DNA from: Cryptomeria japonica
Lineage: Eukaryota > Streptophyta > Pinopsida > Cupressales > Cupressaceae
Direction of reading: 5' to 3'
Assembly: GCF_030272615.1 (NCBI RefSeq)
Contig: NC_081415.1
Location: 599,831,644-599,895,643, forward strand
Length of the DNA stretch: 64,000 bases
Shown: positions 26,187-38,368 of the stretch, piece after piece
Position numbering within the stretch: position 1 is the first letter of the stretch
Layout: each line of letters starts with the position of its first letter
Notes under the pieces: generated by a model
What the model was told of the DNA's origin: nothing
Database searches by the model: none
The model's input: the letters and a program-made list of their open reading frames with translations, nothing else
Program-made: the position numbers and the translations under genes

Positions 26187-26202
26187 GGAGTCGGGTTCAC
26201 CA
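26187..26202 (-). other. Primer-binding site
   Basis: Minus-strand TGGTGAACCCGACTCC, three bases after the 5' LTR end TTTACA. Its complement ends TTCACCA, as a tRNA 3' end should. I cannot assign the tRNA. It is not the common initiator-Met site TGGTATCAGAGC. Confidence 0.65.
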
Positions 26203-26205
26203 AAA

Positions 26206-27294
26206 TGTAAAGTGGAAAATTCGGGGCTTAGCAAATTCACCACTTGGAAAGGGGAAATCACTAAGCTGATTTTCACTTGGGGAAACTTTACATTCAAAAG
26301 AGGGGTTGAATTTACTAGATCCAATCCTAAGTGATATAAGGATTGAATACTAAGTAGATTGGTTGAAATTGGAATGTGTTTGACTCTCTTTTGTAAGTTG
26401 AATAAGTAAAGTGTTGGAAATGAAGATAAAGTATGAGAAAACAATGAGCTATAGATTCATGATTCAGCCGTGCACTTGGACTTGAGAAGTTTGAGATGAT
26501 TCGAAGCTGCTCTGTGAAATCGGGCAAAAGGTCCTCCGAATTTTCCGCGAGTCAAAAAGGTTTTTCCGTCTTTGCAAATAAAGCTCAATTTCAGAAGTAC
26601 AACTGTACACCTGTTTCCTGCACATAGAAAGAAGAAGAAAGGGGTTTGCTTAAGTCAAACCTCGGTTTGGAATTAACCTTGAATGAAGTACTACAAATGC
26701 TTGAAATAAATGATGGAAAGGTATACCTTCAGATCTGCAATAGATGATGATGATGCTTTGCTTCTTAGATGTAATCACATATGTTGTATGAAATGACATG
26801 AACATGACAAAACCCTAACACAGACACATGCTTGCAAATGAATGATGCAATGATGCTCCAATGGATAGATGAAGTATATGCAACCTTGAGGAATGCTAGA
26901 TGATGAATGCTTGATGCTTGAATGTAGTCTCCTTGCCTTATCCACCTTGTCATGCTCTCAACTTATGGTTGTGTGTTATGCTAAATGAGAGGGGAAGACC
27001 TTCTTATATACTTGCCTATTGTCAACTATTTAATTTTCTGATAGAGGCCAACATAGGGGATTTATTTCTGACTCAAAATTGAGATAGGGCCAAGGGGCAA
27101 AGATAGGTCCCAATTAGGGAGGACTAGGGCGTAGCCCCCTGGTCCTGCCATGCAAGGTGCAAGATGAAAACAATGAGGTTTGGTTGCATAGGGGAGGCAT
27201 AAACATGTCCCGATCAAGCATGGGGATGAGACCGATAGGGTGAGGGCCCAAAATGTGGTCAAAATTGCAAGGGGTGCAATTTTAGGACGCTACA
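26206..27294 (-). repeat. 5' LTR of the minus-strand Gypsy element
   Basis: Minus-strand start TGTAGCGTCC, end CCACTTTACA. A TATA-like AAGTATATAAGAAGG on the minus strand lies near 27,002-27,016. Homologous to 10,865-12,032. About 80 bp shorter, mainly a gap near 26,527. Confidence 0.8.
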
Positions 27295-27299
27295 CTAAC

Positions 27300-28100
27300 C
27301 TGAAGCTCATTCATACCAACCATGATGAAAAGTCAACTTCAAGATCCAAATGTATAAGATTGATATTTTTTTATGTCTTAACCAAGTTTGTATATAAAAT
27401 ACTTTGTGTCATGCCCAAAATTCAGAGCAAAAACGGAATGATTTTTTTTTAAAACATACTAATTAATTAACAAAGTTTGCTTTCACGACATGTGTTATCA
27501 TGTTGGTCATAACAAAGTTTAAACTAACTCTTGATACAACCACGTACCGAAACTTAATTAAAATTCATTTGCGGAAACTAAATGTTTTAATTTATTTTAT
27601 TTGAATAAACTCATTTAAATGGTAGACGCATATAATAAAATTGATCTCCAAATATTCCAAATTGTCTAAAAGACATTTTAAATCATTAATTATTTTAATG
27701 GATTATCGCGTCAAATAATTTCTCAATGACGTTGTCCGATGAGGATAATTAACATTCAGAAATTTAAATTTAGTTCTCAAGGAATTAATTTTCCCTTTTT
27801 ATTTAATCCAAGGCTCCACAATTAGTTAGTTCTAAAAAAAAATAATTAAATGGAATTAAAAATTCCCCGCCTATCTAATTTGAAACCCTAACTAGTTTTA
27901 ATTAAATATCCCACTACTAAATAATAATTACCATGAAAACCTAATTTAAAATCAACTATAAAAGTTACATCTATGGCCCCTTTTTTTAAACCCTTAAACT
28001 TATTTATCTTTCCCTCTACCCTAGCTCTAACTGAGCTAGGGTTTTCTCTTTTTAAATTTATTATATATATATTTTAAAAAACCCTACATTACCACGCAGG
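27300..28100. other. AT-rich sequence, no gene recognised
   Basis: Contains TGTCATGCCC at 27,407, the kind of start some plant LTRs have, but no matching end was found. A short inverted repeat CCCTAGCTC...GAGCTAGGG lies at 28,019-28,043. Confidence 0.25.
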
Positions 28101-28192
28101 GTGGCCATGGCGGAATATTGGGTTGAGCGAACGCAGGAGGAGGCGAAAACATGGAGGAGGCGGAAGGTGGAGCTCGGCGCCGCCGAAGTTTC

Positions 28193-28350
28193 CACTGTGC
28201 AAGGCATAGTGGGCTCGGCCGCCGGCCACTATGCAGTGCACAGCGAGCTCGGCCCGCCGGCCACTGTGCAATACATAGTGGTTTCGGCTGCCGGCCACTG
28301 TGCCATGCACAGTGCGCTCGGCTGCCGGCCACTGTGCATTGCACAGTGCG
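28193..28350. repeat. GC-rich 34-bp palindromic minisatellite, five units
   Basis: Units start at 28,193, 28,227, 28,262, 28,296 and 28,330 (spacing 34-35). Each holds a near-palindrome like CACTGTGCANTGCACAGTG followed by a C/G-rich linker such as CGCTCGGCTGCCGGC. The surrounding 28,100-28,360 is strikingly GC-rich against an AT-rich background. Open frames on both strands here are products of the repeat. Confidence 0.85.
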
Positions 28351-28421
28351 CTTGACCCCCGGTCGAAACCCTCTGCTAAATCATTTTTTTTTGTTTTAAA
28401 TTTTTTTCTTTCTTTCTTTTT

Positions 28422-28423
<2 letters not shown>

Positions 28424-28506
<83 letters not shown>
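28424..28506. repeat. (TA)n microsatellite
   Basis: About 41 TA repeats. Confidence 0.95.
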
Positions 28507-28511
<5 letters not shown>

Positions 28512-31500
28512 ATTAAGATTATAACAAAAATAGTGAAAGAAGATTATTTATATTTTCAATTACAGAGATGAATAATGTTTTTTTTTTTGTCATTTGCTTT
28601 ATGAATATAGGATTTAGATGGAATTTTATATATTCCTAACACTCTGATTTTTTCTTACAGTTATATTTTCAAGGCATAAACATGATATTGCTGGAGTCTA
28701 GGGTAAATAAATATAAAAGAAATCAACAAAGTAAATAACTATAAATTTATTTTCTGCAATATAATATCCTTAGATATCAATAAATTTTATAGCAACTTAA
28801 AAATCTAAAATTTAATAAACTCAAAATAAAGGAGTAGAAGAGAAGAATGCTTAGGATTTTATTCCTAAAATTAATTGAGTAATTTCATTCTTGCAGCTAT
28901 CATTTTCTAGGATCCAAAAACACAAAAATCTTACAATAGGAAATTTAAACTGCAATATATGTCTTTAAACAATATGCATACAATCATTAAAATATTAACA
29001 ATAATTATTATTCATATTTCTTTTTCTGCAAGTAGAATGAAGGTAAAATTAATTTAAAAGCTGATTTTTCCATATTTCAAAATAAAAATAAATTTTGCAT
29101 GCAAATCAAGCAACCCCCTTTTTTTTTTTTTTTTTTTTTCTAAAATAGAAAATAGAAGCATATCTGATTTTATTACAACTCTATCGATATTCTGCAAAAT
29201 TACAAGATGTTTCCTTATTTTACTACAATATTAAATCTCATGTCCTATTTCAAAATTACAACTTGCCTCTCATTCAACGAATGAGGGAATATTTCTACTA
29301 TCAAATTTAAACAAATAACTGCAAATGAATTTAAGTATCTTCCACAATAATCTTCTGCATCTTTTCTCTGTTCCTATTCTTTTCTCCTGACTTTCCTGCA
29401 TAATAAATCACAATATGACCACGAAGTGCTCACCTCCCAGCCTAGGCTAACTGGTAGCCACCCCCGAGCTCGGAGAACCAATTCCTAGACGGGTAACAAA
29501 CATGCAAACTCCAAGAAGACAAAATATACACACATAGATTTTCAGGCACACTCCCAACTTGGTTACACAACACCACACTTTGGTGATGGTCTTTTCAAAG
29601 GGTGGTAGTGGACCAATACCCTGAGGAGAACTGCAAGTATGGAAAAACAAGTAGCCACCTCATGGCACAATAAATACATCAAGAATCTCAACCCCTTATC
29701 CCTTATGCCCCCCAAAGGCATTCTAGCCTTATATCCCTCCTTATGACCCCCATTGCACAAACAAGCCATGCAGCAAGGGTCACACAAAGATCCTTTGTGA
29801 TCACTCTCAAACGAGAGTCTCTCACTCGAGGGTTGTCACTGCTACCACCCACAAGATCCTCCTCTCCCAAGAGTAAGAGGTCTTGAGAAAACTCCCAAAA
29901 CACAACAAAGCATAATACAAAATTTTCAAATGAAATTCTAAAACAAGCCATTCAAGAAACTTAGATTTCTTCACCAATCATACACTCAAACACATGCAAG
30001 AAAATAACCATTTTAAAGAATAATCCAACCAACCTTAATTTGCCCAATGGTAGTTTTGATATTTGAGGAAGAGCTGCCCAATCCACGATTCTTCTTCTTC
30101 TACCCTTAGTTAAATTTTCTATTCCAACACTATTCTTTTCTTTTCTAAATTTCTCGTCTCCAAGAATGGAGAGTGGGTGATTACCCTCAAATTCTCAAAA
30201 TCTTGCTTGAGAAGCCCATTCTCTGAGTTCTCACAAGTTTCTAAAAACCAAAAAGGAAATAAAAGCATAATGCAAAAAGACTCTCATTCGAATAGGAAAA
30301 ATCTAAATTAGATTTAACTTCTAATTTTTTTTTTTTTTCAATTTTCGCACAACTCAAAAAAGCCAATTTTTAAAGTGTCAAAAAGATCATTTAAAAGTAG
30401 AAACTTGCCTAAAATTACCCCTAACCCCTAGGTATACCTTATGGGCTTTAGGAAATCCTATTAAACTACCCCTAGGTGTTCATTTAACCCATTTTAAACC
30501 CCTCTGAAGTTTATTTTCGGGTCAAACATATGTTGACCACTTCGAAGATTATATTCCCAAAGTATTTATGACAACACCTTATATTATTTAAGAAAAACTA
30601 TAATTAAACACTTTCCCTCCAAGAGACAAAACAAAAACATTTAAATTTAAATCCTCACATGTGTCAAGTGACACAAATAAAACACTTTTACAAAATAAAA
30701 CATGAAATCGTCTCTTGTGGGTTTTTACACATTAGATTTAAATTACACTTAACACTCATGCAGCATATACTGTTACGAATAAAATACAACACAAACGGGG
30801 TGTTGTCTCTCCAAATAGACAACCCCTGGCTTACGAACATACATAAGTCTAGGTTTGGTTCTCCGTAATTTTCCATGGTCACATGGTAAATTTCCTGCGC
30901 ATCTCAATTTACACATTAGTACTTACAAATATCCATATATAATATAATTCAAAAGTATAACAATACACATCATCACTTGCATAAAATTTTCATCTGCACA
31001 AATTAAATACATCTTTTATCAAGCAAATTCTCATAAGCAATTTCACCCCAATTCACTTAAACCAAACCATACATCATAGTTCTATATTCATAGTAAAGTC
31101 CTGCAAATTCAATAACGACATCTATCATTGCAATATCATCCTATCTAACAATCATGTAGTGTTCTATCTCATAAAGCATGTAAGTGAATCATCAAATCAT
31201 AGCAATGTTATCCAAATCCTCAAATCATATAAGTTCCAAGTCTCAAAATGCATCAAAATAAAGTATCCATGATAGTCTAAATATAAAATCCACTGAATGT
31301 CAGACTGAGTCGAGGTGAGGCCTCACACTTTGATTATTTATCTTTCAAAATAAACTATTTTGTGCACAAATCACATATCAAAATAAGCATCTACGCTTAT
31401 AAGTTATTATTTCCTATCAGCGTAACCCTTGCACCTCCTTAAGGTGCAAGTGCTAGTTATAACAATATTTCTAAATTTTTTTTATGTAGGGGAAGAGCAC

Positions 31501-32220
31501 TAGTAGTTGAGCATGTATGAATTGTTGTGAGGGTTGACACTTTTTGCTTCAATAATAGTACAAATAAAAACTATTGTTTGAAACATAAAATATGAATTTA
31601 TGTGTGTTTATGCACCAATAGTTGTGACTTTGAAGTTGTTATTTGAAAAGTAACCAATCATGTGATGCTACATCACCTGCACAAGTATTGGGGCCTTTTT
31701 TACACACCTATTGGTCTCACTTTTTTTTGGGCTGTTTTGGACACCTTGACAAAAAGCATGTTGATGTGGCACTATACTTGATGACACAACTAATGAGTCC
31801 TCTCCCCTAATTGTTTTTTAAAAGCAAAATCTTATCTCTAACTCATTAAGCGAGGTTTAGTGCTTAGTCGTGTTAGCATATTACGTTCCCTTATTATTTC
31901 CCTTGTAAGTCCTAACTTTTGTATAAAACATTTGAATAAAACAATTCGTCAGAGAAAGTAAAGACGTCTTGCCAGCGCAGAGCAAAGATTCTCTACACTA
32001 TTGAAGCTATTTAGCAAGAGTCCATATGTGAGCAAGATCTCTAAGAAAGGAGATCGATTTGAATTGTGTGTATTTTTCTCGGAAGAAACATGAACGTCTA
32101 TAAGATTTTCTCCAACATTTCCATAGCAGGTGTTAGACGTAAGAAAAAGAAAGTAATGTAGGATATAGAGTTTCGCAGGCGTAGTTTTTTAAATAATTTT
32201 GTGGATTCCACTGCGTAATA
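28507..32220. other. Unassigned sequence
   Basis: AT-rich, with a T-run at 29,119-29,140. Minus-strand open stretches at 29,447-29,951 show no recognised domain. A clean hairpin CTTGCACCT-CCTTA-AGGTGCAAG lies at 31,428-31,450. No gene or element end could be supported. Confidence 0.3.
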
Positions 32221-32244
32221 ACTTTTGAATTGTTGCGGTTTAGG

Positions 32245-32357
32245 CGGAAGAAGAGGGCTGTCCAGTGCTGTAACACCTGAAGGCCAGTCGGAGTCTTTTT
32301 TCTATCGCCACCGATACTTATTGTCAGGTTTAGTTCTCCTGAATGCGGGCATTGGAG
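32245..32357 (+). other. Exon-like fragment, unknown protein
   Basis: A GC-moderate stretch bordered by an acceptor-like TTTAG and a donor-like GAG|GTATAAG reads GLSSAVTPEGQSESFFYRHR then YLLSGLVLLNAGIG, a plausible hydrophilic-then-hydrophobic segment. There is no ATG, and a stop lies upstream in frame. No family was recognised. It may be a relic of a host gene or chance. Confidence 0.2.
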
Positions 32358-32424
32358 GTATAAGATATTTTTCTTTTTCTCTCTTGTTTAATCGCATTCT
32401 TAAAAAACAGAAAAGAAAAAAAAG

Positions 32425-32662
32425 GGTTTGGCACTCAGATTGTGGAGGCAGTTGCTTTTTTTTCCCTCTCTTCTTTGCCGCCTTGTTAGATTAAATTGCC
32501 TTGTGAAAAAGAAATTAGGGTTTGACAGCCAGACTATGGGCGACTGCTCTTTTTTTTTCTTTTTAGCTTAAGGTTTGACACTCAGACTGTGGACAATTGC
32601 TTTTTTTGTTGCTTTTTAAGTTAAGGCTTGACACTCAGTCTGTGGGCTGCGTGACAGCGGTT
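32425..32662 (+). repeat. Four short tandem repeats
   Basis: The phrase GGTTTGACACTCAGACTGTGG with variants recurs at about 32,425, 32,518, 32,571 and 32,625, each followed by a GACNAYTGC-like end and a T-rich run. Confidence 0.7.
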
Positions 32663-33119
32663 TTAAGTGATGGACTATGGGTTGTGTCAACATCGAGGAT
32701 AAAAACATGCTATATATACTTTTTGTGTATCCTATCTTCAATACCACATAACGATCTCTGTATCTTGTTGTTTAGATTTGCTGCCAACCAGCAAATTAAG
32801 CACCAGTCGTTCTCATACAAATGCACGTCGGTACCATTATGGTACACCACAATCTGTTTGAATTGTTACCTTCAGTCTCATTCAATTGTACTTTCAGACG
32901 CGGAATTCAGTATCTTGTCTCTCACAATTTCTTTTAAGATTTTACGATGCTAAATGACCAAGGTTGTAACGGTTCTGGATTATATAACTTAATTTTCAGC
33001 CGAGGATCCTTCAGTGATGCTAATAGGTTTTACAGTATCCTGCTTAGTGTAAACAATTAGGTTTATGAACTAAATACAAAAGGTTTGTGTGATCTGGCTG
33101 ATTAGATAACTGTTGAGCT

Positions 33120-33340
33120 ACAGCTTATATGGACCAGCTAGGATTTGAACCTAAGATCTTCCATTTGCTGCTCCAACTGAGCAGTCCATCCTTGGACCGG
33201 GTGTTGCTTATTTCCAACAGCCCCCGTAAGCCATACATTCCATTTGCTGTTGGAGTGCTCTACGAACTGAGCTACCAGCTCCTCTATGGTTAGTCCATCG
33301 TTGGTCTGAGTGTGGCCTATTTCCAACAGTAACAAGATCA
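33120..33340 (-). mobile_element. tRNA-derived SINE-like repeat, internally duplicated
   Basis: The minus strand shows RNA polymerase III promoter elements. Box A-like sequences are TAGCTCAGTTCGTAGAGC (about 33,257-33,274) and GCTCAGTTGGAGC (about 33,167-33,179). A box B GGTTCAAATCC is at 33,141-33,151, followed by TAGCTGGTCCA. The sequence folds as no complete canonical tRNA. The text CAACAGCAAATGGAA / CAGCAAATGGAAG and CTGTTGGAAATA occurs twice, indicating a partial internal duplication. Best read as a tRNA-derived SINE or tRNA pseudogene dimer. Confidence 0.6.
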
Positions 33341-34219
33341 TTGGTTATACAACAACTTGAATTCTTGCGCTGATATCATTGATCCTTCAACAACTTGAAT
33401 GTCAAATGTCAATGGACAACACATTAACAGAGTGGTTAACGTGTTCCGAGTGGAAAATATCTGTTCTAGATTCTAGTTAACAATAGCCAGGGAGTCTTGA
33501 CTATCGACAATGAGAAGAAGATTACATTGGATCCCAAATTAGTAACAACCAAAAAAGAGCCACATATGTGGGACTGCTAAGCAGATTTATTATTGTTTAA
33601 CTAGGTCTGTACAGATTCGAGATGTCAGATGAAATGACTAGCTAATAATATAGGTGCATTCTGTCATGAAACACTGTAATACGTTACACAATTTGCAGTG
33701 AGGAAGATAATGCAGAACCATAACTGAAGTTTTTACAGCACACATTCTGTTGTTTGTTCTTCCAGGTGACAGAAGGTTCCAGCATCTAAGTATGTTTCTT
33801 GGGAATGGCTCCAACCTGTGTCAAGAAGGAATTCTTTGTTTGATTAGTGCCAGGTTCTGTAGAATGCTAATGATGGGAATGCTTCTTAAACATTGATTCT
33901 TGACTAGTAGACTCCCTGATCCACCTCGATCACGATCCCCGCCTTCTAATTTCATTGGGAAGAACAGAAATGAGAAGGGATTTGATTAGTCAGCCACACA
34001 CATGGAAAGCCAGAAGCAGGAGCCTAATATGTAAAATTCTGACAATTCTAATCACAGTCTTTATCATGGCCCACCACTCATAGTCCTTGCTAGAATTTCT
34101 TTCAACAAGTTTTGCTTGATTTCTTAAAAAAGAACACAATAGAGCGGAAAGTCAAAGCACAAAGAAGTAATATTTTTACCCTTCTTTTTATTATCAAGTC
34201 TGCTTTGCCATCAACACTT

Positions 34220-34497
34220 CTCTGAACCGTTTATGCTGCAGTTAGTGGACTGAGATCAGTACCAGATAAATAAATGAGGCCAAAATTTGTCATTTTTGGA
34301 GACTATAGCTACAAATTCACATGTTTCACTTTTTATTTACCCTAAACGTATTTGTGTTCTCTGAACCATTCATGCTGCAGTTGGTAAATTGAGATCAGTA
34401 CCAGATAAATAAATGAGCAAAAATTTCTCATTTTTAGAGATTAGTTACAACTTCACATGTTTCTTTTTCTATTTATCTGAATGTATGTACCTTAATG
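34220..34497. repeat. Tandem duplication, period 139 bp
   Basis: CTCTGAACC...ATGCTGCAGTT...AGATCAGTACCAGATAAATA occurs at 34,220 and again at 34,359, with about 85% similarity by eye. Confidence 0.8.
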
Positions 34498-34795
34498 CTG
34501 ATAACATTCTCTATTTTTTTTGATGGTTCATGTGAATGCTTTAGTAGCTAGCATACATCATCCTAATGTTTCTGCACAAACCTGCTTCATTCGTCCATTC
34601 TTTCTGAGATCACGATATTTTTATTTTCAGCATATTATGTTGGATTTGATTGTTTTTCGTTCTGTCCTTGTTCTGTTTTACAACTAATCTTACTCTCCCC
34701 TTTGTCTACTCTTTAGGTCGGTTTCTTCTTACATATTTGAGCCTCCACCTGTCTGCTATCCATCTATATATATGGTTTATCAACATTTTTGTATT

Positions 34796-35100
34796 TTAGT
34801 GCACTATAATCAACATACTTTTTTTTTCTTTTGTTATATCATTTTCAAGATAATAACAATCATCTAAGTCAAAATCATCAGAAGTATGGTGTCTGGGCTG
34901 GAATAAATCTCTGAACTGCTGCCACTGCTTGTTTGGGCATCTTGGCTGAATATAATCAAATTTTACAGTTTTACTGTTACAACTGCGTTTTCTTCTTCTA
35001 AGCCCATTGGCCAATGAATATTCTTTGCAACTTTGTTCAATTTTTTCATCATACCTGTGATATTTATATGGAAATTCATTAAAGCTTCTAGTGTTATTAA
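34796..35100 (-). other. Exon-like open stretch, unknown protein
   Basis: A minus-strand frame open for about 95 codons reads FNEFPYKYHRYDEKIEQSC, then ANGLRRRKRSCNSKTVKFDY and PNKQWQQFRDLF, then an acidic region DDFDLDDCYY. Codon use and composition look coding, and TAG just upstream could be an acceptor. Basic-plus-acidic composition suits a nuclear protein. I could not assign a family. Its neighbours are non-coding, so it is probably a lone relic exon. Confidence 0.3.
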
Positions 35101-37824
35101 CTCAAAAAATTGTTTCTCTATGTGATTTGGCTTGGCCAAAATCTCTTCCTACCATTAAGTTCTGGTTTGGTAAGTTCCACATATATGTAGTTCAAAAATT
35201 TAAATTTTATTTTGGCAATTGGAAGATGGGTTATATGATGCAGGGATCTGTGCATGACTGTGCTGTATGCTGCTATACTATACAATGTTGTGCTGCACTT
35301 GGGTAAACCGCTTGTAATGGACAGTAGAAGTGCAGGAGGTTGCATTTATTTGTTGAATGGTGACAAAAGGGGGTTTCACTTCAAACTGTAGACTGTAAGA
35401 TGGTAGGAAAATAAAGTCATACACTGCCTAGATGCAGACATACAATCTGGGTTGCAATTGTACAGGTGGAGGATGTAGAAAGGCAAGGATGACTGACATC
35501 TGATGCCTGCTCTGCCCTTTTTTTTAAGTGTTTTATGTGAATAGTTCTTTCTATAAGATTTAACTGTCCATGATGCACCTTGCTTTTCACACAACATCAA
35601 TTTTATTAATCAATTTAATTGTCCAAGTAAGTCTTTTAAAGCTGTGTAACACCCATATTTAATGTGGGCTGCAACTGAATAAAACCATGAAAATAGTTTA
35701 AATCCTATATTTAAAATTACAAATTGATGGCTGTCTAAGATTGTCATGTTGTTATTAAATTTTTGTTGATGGCTAAGCCATAAAATAGAGGCAATCCAAA
35801 TGAAAGGAGAAAAGTGTAGAATTCATATTATAGGAACGGTTTTAATATATTGAATATTCTTCATGATTTAAAAAAAATGTTTTGCCTTATAGTTTGACCT
35901 TAATCCTCCCTTTGATTATCATTTTTTCTTTCACCACCTTAAAAGCATACACACTTCATCACCTTTATAAAAACATATGTACATCCATCGCCTATAATTA
36001 CTCCTTTATGTTCCTTCCCAAGTTCTATCATGAGTCCATTTTATGAATTGGCTCTCCCATTTGAATTTAATAATATATAAATTTAAGTCTTCTATGTTCT
36101 CATTTATACAAATACTTGTATTTTTTTAGTCTTTGATTTGCCTACCTTGTATTTTTGACTTGTCAATATTTGAGCCCCCGTTGGCTTTGAACTCGATCAT
36201 TGTTATGGCCTTAGTTTAAAGTATATAATTTTGATATTCACGTGTTCATTACATCTTTACGTATCCCATCATCCAAGTTCTTTAGCTATTCTACTTCATT
36301 GTTCATTACTTGATGAATTTTATATGGCAATAGCTAGAGGACATTTTTTTTAGCTTTATTTCATTAAACCATTATATTTTAATACTTGTGCCCTTGGCTT
36401 AAAGTTCATTCTTTGTTGTTGTTTATTGTTCCAAGTACATTCTCCACCTCAAAATTATCTTGGTTAGTTGTGCCTTGACTCTCAACTTGTTCTTATTGAA
36501 AAAGCCAATTGTATGTCAAAATAATCCACACATAGGAGATCATACTTCAATTTCCTTTATAATTTTGTATTCAACACTAGATTCACCCTCACATGTTGAC
36601 TCTTTGTACTTTGAATTCATTGCATTTTCAAACTTGAGTGTAGGCTTCTGATCAATCTCTACATCTTCAACTTTTCATTCTATATACCTTGGAGGGTGTG
36701 CTAAGTGTGATTAATATGATTTCAAAGAACTAGCCATCACTACTTCACCCTTCTCTTTGACCCATTTTTCCTTCTTTTTAATTTGTACAATTTCTAAACA
36801 ATTGCTATTAGGTTGAAAATTTTCATAATTCTTAATTTGCCAATGGAAGATGCCACTTGATAGATTTGTTTCATCATAGGAGGAGAATTGTAACTCCATG
36901 ATTTGAGTGCATTAGTGTCCAGCCTCAGTCTCTTACATCTGTGCAACCTTAGTCTCTCCTATTCCCTTCAGTGGCATCACTTGGTTGCTCATCTTCACTC
37001 AATGCACACCACATGGTATTTGCACATCTATGCTCAAAATAGTCCTTGCACATTCATGCATAGTTGTTAGGCATTGGGCAACATCGTTATAAGCAAATTT
37101 TGGCTTTTCACATGGCTACACATGTTGACTTTTTGCAAGACCATATATGTGTGACATATGGGGCATTCATATTTGCATGAAAGGGCACCATACATGCTGA
37201 CATGTGGCTGCACCCACACCATATGTTTGTCCTAAATAATTGGCACCATATGGGTTTCACACCTATCACATCACCTTCTCCACATGATAGAGTACATCAT
37301 ATACATGTGACATCTACAACATATTATGAAGGCCTAGTTGGTGGCCCATTTGTATAAATACTTGCATTGTACAAGGTAATGGTAGAGAAGAAATTATGAA
37401 CATCTCTATTGCACCCATGTTATTATACATATCTTCCTCCAATATATCATATCTTTCAAACTCTTTTGTGCCTATTTCTAGCATAAGGCTTTGTTCATTT
37501 TTGTAAGTTTGAGATTATCAACCAATTTGTAGATTCACCCACCAATCCACTTGGGAATTTGATAATTCTGACAATTTAATGGGAATTTTTTTTTTTTTTT
37601 TTGTTTACAATGATAGAAATGTGCTTATAGTTACTCTCGTTTCCTTATTTGTTCACCATCTTATTGCATGGTCCTTTGATTTTGAAAGTTCTATGTTGCA
37701 AGCTAAATCAACTTTTCAAGGTCTTTTTAAGCTCAATACTTCTCTTTTAGAAAACAAATCTTGTCTTAGTGGTATTCAAAGTTGTGATGGAACGTATGTT
37801 TAGCTTATGCCTTTAGTTGGTAAG
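35101..37824. other. Unassigned AT-rich sequence
   Basis: No supported gene. A 74-codon open stretch at 37,579-37,803 (SFDFESSMLQAKSTFQGLFK) is unrecognised. 36,900-37,320 is full of CACATG/CATGTG words, a weak internal repetition. Confidence 0.3.
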
Positions 37825-38363
37825 TGTTAGGAAAATGGTCTCTCGACTTTGCAGTTACATAAGGTTACTGTTTATGGTTAGTTTGTATTTAAGCACGGAT
37901 TGGTTTGAAATTTCCCCTAAGCTATAAATTGGCTAAATAAGCATGTTAATAAATTTTTGTTGGAAGATCATGCATGGATTTGAAGATATTAAAGTTTTCA
38001 TTTTTTAAAGTTTCAATGTTCAGTTTGAAGGCCTTTGAGGCATTTTTTGGTCTCGAAAGTGGTCATAATTTGTATAGCGGGTTATAGCTTGATAGAGCAC
38101 TTCATGAACTTTTCGATGATTCAAACGGTTCGTTAGTCAAATTATCAAATATAAAGTTATGGCCTTTGGAAGCCGAGTCTCCTAAAATGGGAGATGAAAA
38201 AATGTGTTGGACACATAAATGAGTTGTGAGGGAGAGTTACACATGGTGTGTGTTTTAAAACATCATAAAGCATCTTAGATTGGAGATAAGTTGGGTGCCA
38301 CTTTTGGGTGGTTATTAACTCATGGCTTTGTAATACCGTTTGATGGTTTCATTTATTGTATCC

Positions 38364-38368
38364 CCTAT
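38364..38368. repeat. Target duplication of element B (left), CCTAT
   Basis: Matches CCTAT at 50,617-50,621 exactly. Confidence 0.8.

Larger units (their letters stand above)
10865..27294 (-). mobile_element. Gypsy-type LTR retrotransposon, minus strand, with nested insertions
   Basis: Two LTRs of the same family (26,206-27,294 and 10,865-12,032), both starting TGTAGC and ending TTTACA on the minus strand, bracket 14.2 kb. The primer-binding site lies inside the 5' LTR (26,187-26,202), a purine tract lies inside the 3' LTR (12,033-12,047), and a gag relic on the same strand lies at about 23,600-24,965. Outer flanks are CTAAT on the left and CTAAC on the right, a 4/5-matching target duplication. 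No polymerase domains are recognisable. Much of the interior (about 12,060-22,000) appears to be a later DNA-transposon insertion plus a solo LTR. Confidence 0.75.

Noticed and set aside
28084-28399. Overlapping open frames on both strands
   Set aside because: They are by-products of the GC-rich 34-bp tandem repeat.
31428-31450. Hairpin as a terminator
   Set aside because: A single 9-bp inverted repeat in non-coding plant DNA with no gene before it.
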